Numbered from the stretch's first letter, positions 36,801 through 49,611 are shown. The stretch: 64,000 nt of DNA from Scleropages formosus (GCF_900964775.1 NC_041829.1:12340215-12404214), one strand, 5' to 3'. The notes: generated from the sequence alone by a model not told the origin. Made by a program: numbers and translations.

Positions 36801-37194
36801 GATTCTGGTGCAAAAAATGAATTTTGCATTCTCGAAACAGAAGATAAAGGCTGCTTCAGTGACGTCAGCTATTATTAGAGGACCTTAGTTTCAACGCTGT
36901 TTTAAAAAAGAAAGAAGGGTTGGATTTATCAGGTGCTTTTTGAAAATCTACTTTTATGGCCTAATGCTGAATTTGACCAACTCACCTCTGATTCAGAACA
37001 TAGTGTAAGAAGTAGCAAGTTGATGGATCTAATTTGATAGCCACAGCAATGTTACATTTATGCATAGTGATTTAGATATGGGGAGGGTGTTGCAAGGAAT
37101 CAAGGAGATTGGAAGTCACTTTGTTCTTACAGGAGGAGCAGGCGGTCAATAATATGTGCGTATTCCTATATTAAAATACCTATTGTGGTTAAAT

Positions 37195-37317
37195 ACAACT
37201 TCACACACATACGCTGTCTGAAACTGCTTGTCCCGAGTGCGGTTGCTGCAAACCAGTGCCTAACCCGGCAACGGAGGGCGCGAGGCTGGAGGGGAAGGGG
37301 ACATGCCCACGATGGGA
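37195..37317 (-). repeat. TG-tailed SINE (family A), antisense, truncated
   Basis: It reads cacacacatacgctgtctgaaactgcttgtcccgag, then ggagggcgcgaggctggagggg, stopping at cccacgatggga. Only the 3' half of the SINE is present, with a short CA tract at its end. Confidence 0.75.
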
Positions 37318-37749
37318 ACTTTCAAAAATTCAAGTTAACAAGGGATAATGCTCTTATGGCTCTTCCACTGTATCCCAGGTCTGGGCTCTGTTCACTGATG
37401 TAATGTTTACAACTTTATGGGAGTGGCATCATACAAAATCCAGTAATGCTGCACATTTCATTATTATTAAAAATTCCTTGTGAACTAGTATTCGTTAAAA
37501 GTTGTTGCATAGTAGATTTCATATGTAACTTACAGAACGTTTATGAGTTTTGCCAAAAGAGTTATGCTGGGTCCTCATGCATTTTCAATTTCCTCAGTAT
37601 ATAATTATGCCTGGTACTTAGACCTGTGTAGTCAGTAAGGTGACAAAGCTTGCACATGTTCATGGGGTAAATCAGTCAACAGTCTGCATAAAATAGTAAT
37701 TCCAGGAAACATTTTTATTAATTCTTTAAAAATTTGTTTGAATTTGTGT

Positions 37750-37965
37750 GGCTATGGCTACCCTGTGATGGACTGGTGTCCCATCCAAGGTGTACCCCCC
37801 TATGCCTTGCACCCAGTGCTTCTAGGATGGGCTCCATTTTCCTTCTGTAGTTCAAAGATATCCATTTCATGTGAACTCATAACTGAAAATTATGTGTTTA
37901 CATGTAAATATATGCATGTGTAATTGCCCTTTGACAGACTGGTGCCCCATCCAGGGTAACTTAGC
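37750..37965 (+). repeat. Fragments of SINE/L2 3' region
   Basis: ccctgtgatggactggtgtcccatccaagg and cttctaggatgggctcca are the widely shared fish SINE/LINE 3' module. A second scrap, gacagactggtgccccatccaggg, lies at about 37933. No head is seen. Confidence 0.55.
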
Positions 37966-38785
37966 TCACTTCACTTCATTCAAGTTTTTATAACTTCAGT
38001 GATGCAGCTTCGGCAGGGGGAAAGAAAGCACAATGTCTGTCGTTATACACAGATGATCCAGCATCCATTGTTTAAGTGACTGACAATAGACCATTGCTAT
38101 GTATTAATTATTCAGTTAAGGCTGTTTACCAGAGAAGGCTTCTTGGTGAGCCGATAGCTGCGCTGTTGCCTTATCAAGATTCTGTACAGTTAATGCATTT
38201 GTTAGATTGGTTGCCTGGAACAGCTTGCATTTTGTATTTTGCCTCAACTTTGTGCCTCGGACAACCCAGGGTCCTGCCAAAACTGATGAGTCAAGATGGT
38301 ACTGAGAAACCTGTGTTGGATAAAGTGGTTGACAACCGCTGATCTTGTGTCTCAGTAACGCTTTCATGACCTTGCACTGGACAGGCAGTTTTTCTCATAA
38401 TGAATGAGTAAATGATTAATGTTAAGTGTGTGCTTTTATTACTAAGATACATTGTTTTTTTTTTTATTCAAACTGGTTGTGAAACTTCAGAGTGTAAAGC
38501 ATCTCCTCCTGAAATGTCACAAATTCTGTGGATTTAGGCATGCTTAAATTCCACGATGGTGGGCTTCATTGAAGAAAGATGTGATGTCCTATTATATCTT
38601 TGTTTGTTTACTTATTTTATTTTCCAAACATTTCCATGTTGCGTGACATCAGTTCTGGTAAATATAAGTATTGTGTCACCTGATAATAAAAGTTCATGGA
38701 TGTTAAAGAAATACTGCAGTTGACTAACACTGTAAACACTGAAATTTTAGGCATGTAGGCATAAAATGGTAGTTACACCTAGTAA

Positions 38786-38915
38786 GATTTAGATTTACAT
38801 ATATTTATTTGGCTCATATTTTTCTTTAAAGTGACTTACGTTTTTAAGCAACCTAATATTTTTTAGCTATTTACACAGCTGGGTCATTTTACTGACACAG
38901 TTTGGGTAATTTTTT
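38786..38915 (-). repeat. Short tRNA-type SINE (family B), antisense, partial
   Basis: agatttacatatatttatttggctc...tttaaagtgacttacg, then ctatttacacagctgggtcattttactgac. The tRNA-like half is missing. Confidence 0.7.
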
Positions 38916-39531
38916 TTAATGCCATGACTGCATTAGAAGGCTTTTGCAGAAAGAAAACTACTGTTTTGTCTGTTTTTGGAAACACAATGTAGTTAGAACA
39001 CCATGAACAGGCAGCCTCGGGTAAAGATGTTGTGTTGACATGCACCTCCCTGTCAACCAGGTGTATCACCTTTCATGCCATTTTGGGGGGGGGGACTGGG
39101 GAGCTTCAGGAATGCCCTGAACTTCAGGCTGCTGCGGTTGTGAATCGATCGCAGGTCAGAAGAAAGTACCTTTGTGGATATTTCCCGGTCGAGTAACAAT
39201 ATGCACTTATCAATTACGCTTTTTTTCTTCGACTTTTTCATTTCAAAATGTTAACAGACATACTGAACACTGACACACACTCAACCGCAAGTTTTCCAGG
39301 TAAGTAAATTCCTTTATCGCAATTTAAAATGTTTAATGTTTTCTATCTTGTAAGATGTTTGCCAGCTGTTGAAATCCCCTCCCTGGTTAGTTCCAAGGTT
39401 TAAACAGGTCAAGCTACTTTTGCCAACGATCTGTGAAGAATAATTGTCGTCGTTCGGGTTTGCGGCAAAGTTGAATTCTTCCCGTTGCTTGTTGCTAGTT
39501 ACGCAGATGTTTGTTCCAATCGGACTATATC

Positions 39532-39534
<3 letters not shown>

Positions 39535-39594
<60 letters not shown>
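39535..39594. repeat. Poly(T) tract of 60 bases upstream of C2orf80
   Basis: An uninterrupted run of 60 T ends 182 bases before the C2orf80 start codon. Length is likely to vary between individuals and between assemblies. It may be the reversed poly(A) of a retroposed element or an expanded promoter tract. Confidence 0.95.
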
Positions 39595-39595
<1 letters not shown>

Positions 39596-39776
39596 TGTAC
39601 AACAGATCGGCATGAATATAAAGTACATGAAAATGAATGAGCATAATCTAGATTGCACATTTTACAAATTCATTTGTCCTTTTTCAGTTTGTTCTGTTGA
39701 CATTATTGCAAGCTACAGTATAAGGTTTCTTCTAGGTATCTGGACACAATAGCAAGCAAACTCAACCCTTTTACAA

Positions 39777-42700
39777 ATGGAAGCAAAACGGTTGAAAAAA
39801 AACCTTGAAGCTTTAATGTAAGTCTGATGATTCCATGTCATTTGAGAAAAAATGAATTTTGAAGAGTTTAATAATTTTCTGAAATACATCTTATACTGTA
39901 TATATACTTCACAGATTTGGTATGTTACAAAAATACTTGTACTCAGATACATGACTGGGAAATATATTTTATTTTTGTGGCAGTTAATCATTTGTCAGCT
40001 GATCAGAAATGAAATTAAATGCTTTTTAATGCCACAAAATGTTTTTGATTGCAGTGGAACTTATATTGGACAGAAACTCAGAGAAAATGGATTTGATCCC
40101 AAAGGAAAGCGGTCTCAAACGCTCCTAGATGATTTGGTAATGTTGACAAATCAGTGTTTCTGCTCAGAATCAAACTGTAAATTGAAGTCTGTTCAAGTAT
40201 TTTCCTTCCTTTAGAATGATGATGTTAATTATGGAAATCAGTAGTAAAACATAACTGTTGAAACCATGTAATCACTGTAATTATAAGCATTTACCATAAA
40301 CACCTGGGTAGTGTGAAGCCTCCATACTAAATGTTGGTGTACAGAAAACCCATTATGCCAGTTCAGAAAATTCCATGTTACCCAGTCGTACTTGCACAGA
40401 GGACATTCACAAATAAAGGTGTGTGTGGAAATAAGTGACAAACTGGCAAAAAAAATGCTGCTTGCAATATTCCAGTAAATAAGGTGAATTGTAAGAGATT
40501 TGTCATTAAATAATACAATCACATTATTTTGCCATATTTGCTCTCGCCTTTGAACTGAGCTTATTCAATTTTTCCACATATTCAACTGCAAGGATTATAA
40601 TGAGAATATTTCTGTTGTTCATATTTAACCCAGAAATGGATTAGTTTCTTGCAAGTAACTCATCTTTCCCCCTCTGACTACAAGTATCCCAGCATGACTC
40701 TTGTCCACATGTGACCCAGTGTATGGTTAGAAATGTACTCAGACTGGATTTTTTTAAACTAGCCTTTAATATTTGTATGAGTGTTTTTCAAATATTTGAT
40801 TTCCTCCCGTGTCTCTGTGTGGCTTTGTCTCTAGGTACATTATGACTTAGCCATCAACGTGGCTCTTTGGTGGCTGAATAAGTACAAGGGGAAAGATCTC
40901 ACTGAGAGTGACATCACGTGAGTTCACAGTACCATACAGCAGATACCTAGAATGTTAGTGAATTTTCCTTCAATCTGATTATATTTCATAAACTAAAATT
41001 TATTATATATATAACGCACAGGATGTTATATACCCTCAACAATAGACAGGTGGTCTCTGATTTACGATGGAGTTACGTTCCGTGAAACCCATCATAAATT
41101 GAAAATATCGTAAGTCGAAAATGCATTTAATACACCTAATACACACCTCTGCGTGACAGACTGGGAGATGTGGATCGCTGCTGCTGCCCAGCATCGCGAG
41201 AGAGTATTGCTCCGCATATCGTTTGCCTGGGGAAAAATCAAAATTCAAAACTCAAAATACGGTTTCTACTGAATGTCCCGTCGTAAAGTCAAAAAAATCG
41301 TAGGTCGAACCATCGTAAATTGGGGACCACCTGTATTAGTATCCATGACTAATTAAGTGCAAGCCCCCCCCTTTAAAATACATTTACTGAAATGTGCATA
41401 GTGGGTCATTGTTCCAAAAAGAAAGTCTAAAACTCTTTGAGAAATGGGATTGTACTTTGTGCTCTCTACTTCGAGTGTCCATACATAACGATGTTTAGGT
41501 CAATTGATTCCAGGGAGGTTTGATTTCATGGTGATGAAGCTACTAATATTTTATCAGCATGTACGAGGTATTATCATTTTACAATATATGTTAACATTGT
41601 GACAGGACAAAGATACCTGAATTGGCCACATATTCCTTTGTGCTGGTAATTGTAATAGTTTTGGGAAATAAATAAATAGTGATATAACTGGCTACAATGA
41701 GGCTGTAAACAAGGCAAGAGCCGGTTCACCCCTGGGCCCAAGTGGATTACTATTCAAAGTCTATAAGCATTGTCTAAAGTTATATAATGTCTGGAGGATT
41801 CCAAAGATGGCCATAAGAAGTGGTAGAATTTCACGGTTGTTCTTTAGCATTGAAGCTCAGTGTATAACAGCATTTCTTCTTAAGAATGTATATGTCGATG
41901 TATATGTCAGTACAGAAAGGAGAAATTCCTAGGACAAATGGGTGTTTAGAGCATAGTGGTGTGGTGAAACAGCTGATTAAAAATTAATGTGAGAACAAGA
42001 AAGACTTAGTACTGCTGTGGTTAGACCTGACAAATGCCTATGGCGTAATAGCACACAAGTTGGTGGAGAGAACACCATGTCTCAAGTTAGATTCTCGATT
42101 ACTACGTATGAGATTCAGAATGAGAGAGCTGTAGAGCATAAGATGGAGATGGGGATAATTATAGGTTGTACTCTTTTCATGATCCTATTTGCTCTGGCCA
42201 TGAACATGCTTGTGAAGTCATCAGAAGTAGAGTGTAGAGATCCACGCACATCCATACATGTCCATACACCTGATATGACGCAAGTCCGATATCAGACAAC
42301 CACCCAACAAAACCTTCATAAATGACATGTCAGTGACATGACTTCTGGTCCAGAATGTAGATGTAGATGGGGACAAGGTAGAATGAGTTTCAACCCATCA
42401 AAGGTCTATGGTCCTTAGAAAAAAAAAGCCTTTGAAACAAGTTTTGCTTTAGCATACGAAATAGTAAAGTGGTTAAAGTGTGTAAATTCCATCCGTTTTG
42501 GAGACGCCAATGAAATACACAGGTAAGTTGTTTGACAGTAATTTGAGGGATCGAGTAGCTGTTCAAGCAACAAATGAGGAGTTGCAGCACTGGCTAGCAG
42601 CAGTGTATACATCAGGACTTCCAGGTAAGTTTAAAGCATGGGTATTATCAGCATGACACCCAGCCACAAATTCACTTGCGCCCTTCCAGTTTACAAAGTC

Positions 42701-45700
42701 TATATAAACAATAGAGGTCCTTGAAAGAAGGATAAAGTGCTGATTGCAACATTATATTTTTATTAATTATGGCTTAATGAAAGGCTTTTTCTAATACCCA
42801 GCTGTTGGACCTCTGCTTACGAGTTTCTATTACCCAGAGGAATTAGCGGCTCTGATGACACCCAGTACCCAAACCATATGGAGCGGGAGGCCATGATCCT
42901 GTCCTCCTTTGCTGGGATAATCCTGGTAAATGGTCACATCATGTTCTAAGCCATTAAGAGACCTTTCAATCTTTTTACCTTATTGGATCTGTGGGAGAAA
43001 AAAAGGAAAACAGATCATGGAAAATGAAGGTACTCAAGCCACAGTTGTATTTTATCTAAAGTATCAATGTGCACTTGTACCTCATGTTACAAACATATTT
43101 AGAAATTTTACAGTAGAAGATATAGACATTTCCTTGTTTACTTATTTTTAATTGCATTTTCTTAATTGTTTTCAGTTGCAGAATGAAAATTACCTAAATT
43201 TCTCCTCTCTGCCATCAGAGGGCATAAAACAAGCTAGAACAGAAACTGAAATGGTGATGGGGAGGGGGGGCATAGCATCTCAGTGATTTTATGTATTATT
43301 GCTGTATCTGAGACTTTTGCAGAAACTATCTGGTGGATAAATAGAGCACCATGTCTATTATTACCCTTTTTTTTTTTTTTGATTGGAAACTGAGGATAAC
43401 CGGATATTGACAAAGTACAATCCATTAGTCTCTTCCTCCTGGCCACTTTTGTGGAAGTTCACCATAGAACATGCAGTTAGCATTTAAGTTGAAACACTTT
43501 AATACATTATCCCCAGGCAATCCTCCATTATATCGCAACTCGCTCTCTGCCGTTTCGATTTCCTGTGCTGCCTGATGCGCAGAAGCAATCCGGCGCCGTC
43601 TTGCTTGTATATGTACGTTAGAACAACATGGTGAACAGGAAATTGACAGTTTTAATGTTGCTTCATGCTGATAACAGATGAAAAAAATTGGCATTCAGTT
43701 CACAGTGTACCCTCTCACACCCATTGTTTCCAAGTTGGAGGAACACCGAGACTCCACATTATATGAGCTGTTGATGAAAATAGAGTAAAAATGTCTTAAA
43801 CCAATTTATTATTCATTAAAGCTTTATTTGATGTTTTTACCCTAACCCAGGATTAAGAAGTATTAAGATTTTGTTAAATCTTCTGCTTTTGGACCCAGCG
43901 ATCCCAGATTCGAATCCTACCCCCTGCTGTGATACCCTCGACCCTCGTGTCGAACCGATGCGGAACAAGTTATCCACCTGTATACATGTAACATTGTCAG
44001 CCTTTTTTTTGGAGAACAGTGATTGCTAAATGCATGAATGTAAATAGTTAGACTTAAAAACAATTCAAAGTAATGCGCAAACATCCAGTACCAAATATGT
44101 TTGTTTGATGAGGCACAAGTGTATTGCAGTAATTTGTGGGGAAAAAAATTCTGTGAAATATATTATTATTAATACTTTCCGAAACACTGCTGAGAAAATG
44201 TTTTTACTTCATTGCTCATTTTCTGGTTCACTACTGTTTTCTCTCATCTCGAGCACCTTGTTTTTGCATTTCTGCATTTCAGAACAGTCTGCCTGTGGAG
44301 GAAATACTGTCTCTGTACAAGTACAAGCCCTCCTTTGCTTACCAGGAGCAAAACACCAAGGTGGTCCAGAGTGAAGGAGAACTACTCCACACTGAGCAAT
44401 ATTTCATTGACTGAGCAGTATTTTGTGTGATTAATTAGACACGCAAACATATTTGTGTTAAACTTTAGAGACTTATGAGCTGTCCTCACAAATTCAAGTC
44501 CCAAACATACAATGGTTTATTTCAGTTTCTTTATACTTTTTTATTTTATTCATAATTTTCATTTGGAAAAACACTCATCCAGAAGCTCGGCTGAATATAT
44601 AAAAGCAGTCTGCCAAAGCACTACTGCATTAGAAAGTAAAACAGGAGGGCTGTAGAAGCTCTTAATTTCAACCTTTGTATTGAGCACCCTGGCACAGCTA
44701 CAGATTTCATAACACTGATGATCATCACTGGGCAATACAGAGCAAATGTGTCAATTCAGAAAAAATATTTGCATAGCAAACATAACAGGTTTTGGGGACA
44801 AAAAGATATTAGCAATAGTACTCAAAGGTGTTATACACAGTGGGTTTGCTTCCTTTCCCATGCAGATCATGCAGAATATCTCTCAATAGCCCATATCTAT
44901 ATTAGCCTCACAAGTATCCGGCAATGTTCAAAACTGCAAAAATTTCCAAAAAAGGAAAAAAAAAAAAACTTCTGATGTACTCAGAATACCCTTGATGATA
45001 GCTGTTGGTTAGATTCAAAAGTTCTAATGGATACATATTGATAAAGAGAACATCTTACGCTGTTTTCCTTAAAAGTTGGAATTTCATGGGGTCTTATTTT
45101 TGTCCGCCATCAATCTGTTGAGTCCATTGAAATTGGTTGGATGAAACAGTATGGCTATCAAACAGCTCATCTTTGTCATTCTCATAAATGGAATGCAGTG
45201 CCACTGGAAATTTATTTCCAATCTTAGAGAGACCATAGTTCCAGTCTTCAAACTGTAAGGCCAATATTGTAATATGATATGCTCATGTTGTGCTTGTAGA
45301 ACATTGGGTTCCTGCAAAATGCCTGGAAAATCCATTGTTTTATCCTCCAGATACATATTATGCTTTATAATGTAATGTACCTTTACCTCTACAGAATACA
45401 ATTGTTCACCCCTTCTCACTGTCCTACCACCCATTTGCTATGCTGACTGCTTACAAGACTGTACATCACTCCTGGATGCACAGTAAGTTTGTATGTTGTC
45501 CTCTCTTTCCTACCCCCAGTTTCTAGACATAAGCATTTTAATAGTTATTTTGACTTGCATTGCTAGGCCAGAAACGGAGGCTGTGCAGGTCTTCCCACTG
45601 CAGTGTGCGCTCTCCCACAGAGCAAGATACATTGGCCGACACTGTAGCCCCAGCTCTTCAAAGCCCAGAGTGAGTAAATCTTTCCCTATACTTCACCACA

Positions 45701-45839
45701 ACTCTCCGTTGGTATAAGCAAATATGTCCTCTTACTCCACAACCCTGTTATAGTGTGAATTTTTTCCTTTACCTCTCTTTCAATGCTTTTCAATGTGTCC
45801 TCTTTACCTGTCCACAGCACCAACCGGAGACACAAATGA
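39777..45839 (+). CDS. C2orf80: C2orf80 orthologue, uncharacterised conserved protein
   Basis: Eight coding exons are inferred: 39777-39817, 40055-40136, 40835-40917, 42802-42925, 44283-44360, 45395-45482, 45567-45669 and 45818-45839. They give 206 residues against about 193 in human. The protein opens MEAKRLKKNLEALIGTYIGQ, with LRENGFDPKGKRSQTLLDDL and HYDLAINVALWWL close to human C2orf80. It continues with YPNHMEREAMILSSFAGIIL, NSLPVEEILSLY and SLSYHPFAMLTAYK. It is probably helical and soluble, with no signal peptide or membrane span. The molecular role of the family is not known to me. Exon 4 could instead begin at the later acceptor before GGAATTAGCGGC; the earlier one is preferred because it keeps a W...E.L..P pattern shared with human. 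The last two exons encode a basic, weakly conserved tail (SQKRRLCRSSH, TNRRHK) and are less certain. Gamma-crystallin genes follow on the same strand, as beside human CRYG. Confidence 0.85.
41047..41333. mobile_element. pogo/Tigger-like MITE
   Basis: The left end CAGGTGGTCTCTGATTTACG and the reversed right end CAGGTGGTCCCCAATTTACG agree at 17 of 20 positions. Further inward, both ends carry related aaatcgtaagtcgaa-like text. The flank TA is kept at the right and mutated to GA at the left. At 287 bp and without a transposase it is a non-autonomous element. It is in C2orf80 intron 3. Confidence 0.75.
41690..42735 (+). repeat. LINE fragment, R2/NeSL-like RT region
   Basis: Pieces read YKVYKHC, VWRIPKMAIRSG, WLDLTNAYG-type text, GIIIGCTLFMILFALAMNMLVKSSEVECR, LSFNPSKV and LPGKFKAW. 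The order matches a fish/invertebrate LINE polymerase with GCT..VILFALAMN and LPGKFKAWIYQHG blocks. It is interrupted many times and both ends are missing. The clade is from memory. It is in C2orf80 intron 3. Confidence 0.7.
43875..44046 (+). repeat. Short tRNA-type SINE (family B)
   Basis: It starts at cttctgcttttggacccagcg, with the B box GATTCGAATCCTACC, and ends ggagaacagtgattgctaaatgcatgaatg. It is in C2orf80 intron 4. Confidence 0.75.
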
Positions 45840-45852
45840 CAGGTTTATGTCC

Positions 45853-45858
45853 AATAAA
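45853..45858 (+). terminator. Possible C2orf80 polyadenylation signal
   Basis: AATAAA lies 14 bases after the proposed stop codon. It supports the assigned last exon, though the very short spacing leaves doubt. Confidence 0.4.
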
Positions 45859-48800
45859 ACACCCAAATCTTTAACATATCCCGTAGAGTTAACGTTCAAG
45901 TGTGGTGAAGACTGATGTGATTAGGTTGTGGGTTACAGCACCACTGCTCATCACAAGTAACTCTTTTATTAGCATTGAAAGAGAAAAACTGATTACTCAT
46001 CCACAGTTCATCAGTAAAATAATTTGCTGAAGACACAACATGTAAGGTATCATCAGGCTTTAAAGAAAGATATACAGTGCTGCTTAAAACTGTGTGAATC
46101 CATTGTGTCCCCTAGTTTTAGCACAAAATTATTATTTAATCATAACCAGTCTTTCTCATGTGGCACAATAGGTGTGTAGTTACTAATTCCATATGTTGGT
46201 TTAGAGGCAATCATGCATGTATTAGAAAAAAAACTGAAGTAGTGCAAGTGCAAAAATAAGTGGATAATTTGCATAGGTTAAATAAAATAGTTAGGTAAAA
46301 TCAGGTGTTTAATTTTAAGATTTAGATTTTATATGTTTTAAAGTAAAGTTATAATAAACAATAAATTGATATGTTATGCTAACCAAAATGATGCCCCTAG
46401 AGCTGTTTGGTGTAATGTGGTATTTCTTGACTTTTGTTAATTTTGTTTGTTGTCTCTTCTAATTGTCTAGGACTAAGTGTTATAGTTGCAGATATTTATA
46501 GTAGTCTGTATTGGGTAGCTCAGAATTATTTCACAGTACATTGAAACTCAATTTCTTTATCGGTGAATAAAAATGATATATCCAACTGTGGCTACAAACT
46601 ATGGCTATAAAGTGATTAGCCATCATATTCTTCATGTATGGAGACCCCAATAGAGGACTTTCAATTTTCAAAGGTCCCCAACCCCTCAGTAGGTTTGAAT
46701 CCACAGCTGAGCAAACAACTAAGTCACTGAGAGGCCCCTACATTACCCACTGTCCCTTCATTAAATTCAGGATGCTATATGGATTTTCCTTCACCAAAAA
46801 AAAAAAACCAGCACATTGCATAGATGACATCGTCTTCACAGATGACCACCAAGTTTGAGCTTTATTATCTCATGTACTTGAGGAATACAGTGAAATTCAT
46901 GTGCTAAAGTACAGTTCTCTTCCTACGGTACTGTGGATTTCGGGGTGGGGAAGGATATTTCGGATGCAAATTGACAGCACCAAATGACTATTAAAATGCA
47001 ACTAGAAGTACGGTTTGGCAGTAACAGTTCAACAAATAAGTAGTGTGATGTATCGGGGGGGACTGAGATCATCGGTGGTTCAGTGATGCGATGGACTGTG
47101 GGAAGAAGCCGTCTCTGAAGTGGGTGAAGATGCTCCGGCAACTTAGCGAGAGGGTAGCACAGTTAAGGCATGAGCTGGATGGCTAGTGTCCATGATGATA
47201 GACTCAGCCCTTCTCTGACAGAGGGTGGTTTACATCTAATCTGTTTGATTAGTGATAAATAGTTGGTGTGTAGAAGACTCTATAAAATCAAGTATAAATT
47301 CATAGGTATATAAAGCCAGAATCTGCCATTCATCAAATGAAATTAGTAGTATTCAGTCGCATATCCAAGGATTTCAAGATTGATTTTATAACCTGAAAGT
47401 GTACTATGGTTTTAATATGAGCTTAATTTGCTTAATGAAATTATTACTCCTCTGAAGTCTCTCCACAACAGCAAATATGTTTACATTGTACCTGGATTTG
47501 TTAAAACTGCTTTTTAATATGATTTGTATAATCCTGCTCTTGTTTGTCCTTTGCATTAGTTAGTAGGTTCTAGCTCTCCTGAACTGGAGACCATTTATCC
47601 GTTTGCTCTAACTGCATCACCTCTGATTCAAATTTTTTTGTTTTTTTCTGGTGAAAGAGGATCTTCAAAACAGGTGATGTGAATGCAAGGGGAGAAAATA
47701 AGCAACATGTTCAGCCGCACTGGCAGCCAGTACTGAGTAGATCATTTAGTCTGTTGGATAGCTCATTTAAAGTGGTGAGCCTGGTTTTGAAACCTGTCAC
47801 TGATGGGTCATCTTTCACATTATTTAGTGAATTATTCATAATTAAAGCCCTGAAGTGAAAGGCCTATCCACTTACAGATTTTGGGAACCTTTAGTAGATC
47901 ATGTGATGTGAAAGCAGAACGTAATTCTGTATGTAGTGCATTAGTTCAAGAGGATCCAAAAGTTTTTTTATACAAATTCAGTTTAACCATATAACATTTC
48001 AATTATTTTTCTTTGAAGCATGAATAATTTTATAGACTCTGCAGATTATTTCGCAGGGTGCAAAAGCAGGGAAATGGATAGTAGGCAGAGGATTTTGGTG
48101 CATGCAACTATCATCTTTCAATCTGCTATTGTTTGGAGTCATGGGGTCAGTTCATGAAACATTTATTTTCAATTAACTTCCTGGCAAACCTGATCCAACA
48201 ACGAGTGAGGCAACCAGTGTGCCAGGATACTGTCATCTTGTATTCAGAATTAAAAACTAAAATTTCTCATTTACTGTAAAAACTGATGTTATCAGCAGTC
48301 CTCTAATCAGGAGACTATCTGCTTTTTGGCAGGTCTGATGATCCAGAACACCACAAAGCTTTACAGGAATTTCTAAAGGAGTAAAAGACAAGTTTCCTGA
48401 ACATTCCACTCTAGGAAAGAAATCTTACCTGTTATAATCTCAAGACTACAGGAAAACAACTGCATAGTATAGAAAGTACAACTGACACAGTAATATAACA
48501 AATTGTGTTTCGTTAGATTTCTGCAGTTGGTTTATTTAAAACATGGCCAAAATGCTAGATCTGTTATTTTAAATCTTATTTGTCATAAATGTTTTTTTGA
48601 CTGGATAATTTCTGAAGAATGTGGAAATCATCATATACCTTAATTTTTGGATTTAATAAATGTTCCTGCCCTAATCTTCACGTTAACTATGAAACTTTTC
48701 TTGCCAACTATCTGAATATACAGTATGGGTGTAGGGTTACACTTTCAAACACCCATAGTAAGGGCCATCAAAGAAATTTCCACAGTGAAGTAACATTCCA

Positions 48801-48884
48801 TCCTTTTTCTTTCAGCAGCCTCGGTTTCAATCTCGAACATAATCTGCGTTAAAAACTTTAATGTGTCAGGGTTACTAAAATGGG
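45859..48884. other. C2orf80 - crystallin spacer, left part
   Basis: Mostly AT-rich and unassigned apart from the antisense LINE tail at 46855-47225. Many stops occur in all frames and I see no exon-like block. Confidence 0.5.
46855..47225 (-). repeat. LINE 3' region, RTE-X/L2-like, antisense
   Basis: The left edge gagctttattatctcatgtac...aatacagtgaaattcatgtgc resembles a reversed fish LINE terminus with an ACAATAAAG-type end. The minus strand carries LHPLQRRLLPTVHR, which recurs in fish LINE 3' regions. No catalytic domain remains. Confidence 0.5.
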
Positions 48885-49088
48885 GTAGCTGATAGTGTAG
48901 CGGTTGAAGCTGCTGCCTTTGGATTCAAAGACTGCCAGCTTGAATCTCACCTACTGCTGTAGTTCTTAGAGGTTCTTGCCTTAAATTACTCAACTAAAAT
49001 TACCCAGCTGTATAAATGAGCAAGCAGTTGTAGGTACCTTAACATTGTTAGTTACTTTGGAGAAAAGCATCACCTAAATGGAGAAATG
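48885..49088 (+). repeat. Short tRNA-type SINE (family B), full length
   Basis: The head ggggtagctgatagtgtagcggttgaagctgctgcc with the B-box-like CTTGAATCTCACC is followed by the body (aaattacccagctgtataaatg) and tail actttggagaaaagcatcacctaaatgg. It is the clearest forward copy besides 62968. Confidence 0.88.
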
Positions 49089-49253
49089 TGAAAAACAGTA
49101 TGATAAAGCAAATCAACTATTAAACACAGCTAGGTAAAAAAAAAAAAAAATGCCTATTGATAAATTGAAAAAATTATGAAAACAAATGTACACAAACATA
49201 AAAGAAAAAAAGAGGGTGGGTTCCCCTAGTTCCCTGGTTTTAACTGAATTTTA

Positions 49254-49611
49254 TTAAATTTTCCTTTATTTAGCAGACACTTTTCTCCAAAGCAACTTCC
49301 AATGAACTCTACGTAGTGTTATTAGCCCACACACCTTATTCACCAAGGTGACTTACACTGCTAGATACACTACTTACAATGGGTCACTCATCCATACAAC
49401 AGTGGAACACACTCTCTTTGGTACTCTTACACTATGGGCAGCCTGAACAACATGTCTTGGGACTGTGGGAGGAAACCAGAGCACCCAGAGGAAACCTACA
49501 CAGACACCGGGAGAACATGCAAACTCCACATAGACTGAACGGGGACCAAACCCACGTTCTCTCAGACCACCCAGACACTCTGAGGCAGCAGCACTACTCG
49601 CTGTGCCACCC
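49254..49611 (-). repeat. Long tRNA-type SINE (family C), antisense, full length
   Basis: The reversed tail tttatttagcagacacttttctccaaagc is followed by ccaaggtgacttacactgctag, gggaggaaaccagagcacccag and gggagaacatgcaaactccac. The head ends cgctgtgccaccc. At about 358 bp it is the most complete family C copy. Confidence 0.88.

Larger units (their letters stand above)
36159..39776. other. HSPD1-C2orf80 intergenic region
   Basis: It contains the HSPD1 3' UTR (no AATAAA near the stop; AATATA at about 36415 is a weak candidate) and the repeats listed separately. Unassigned AT-rich sequence lies at 37320-37740 and 37970-38780. COQ10B and SF3B1, which follow HSPD1 in human, are absent. Confidence 0.55.

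Noticed and set aside
38076-38342. 88-codon frame between HSPD1 and C2orf80
   Set aside because: No family resemblance and no conserved block; probably chance.
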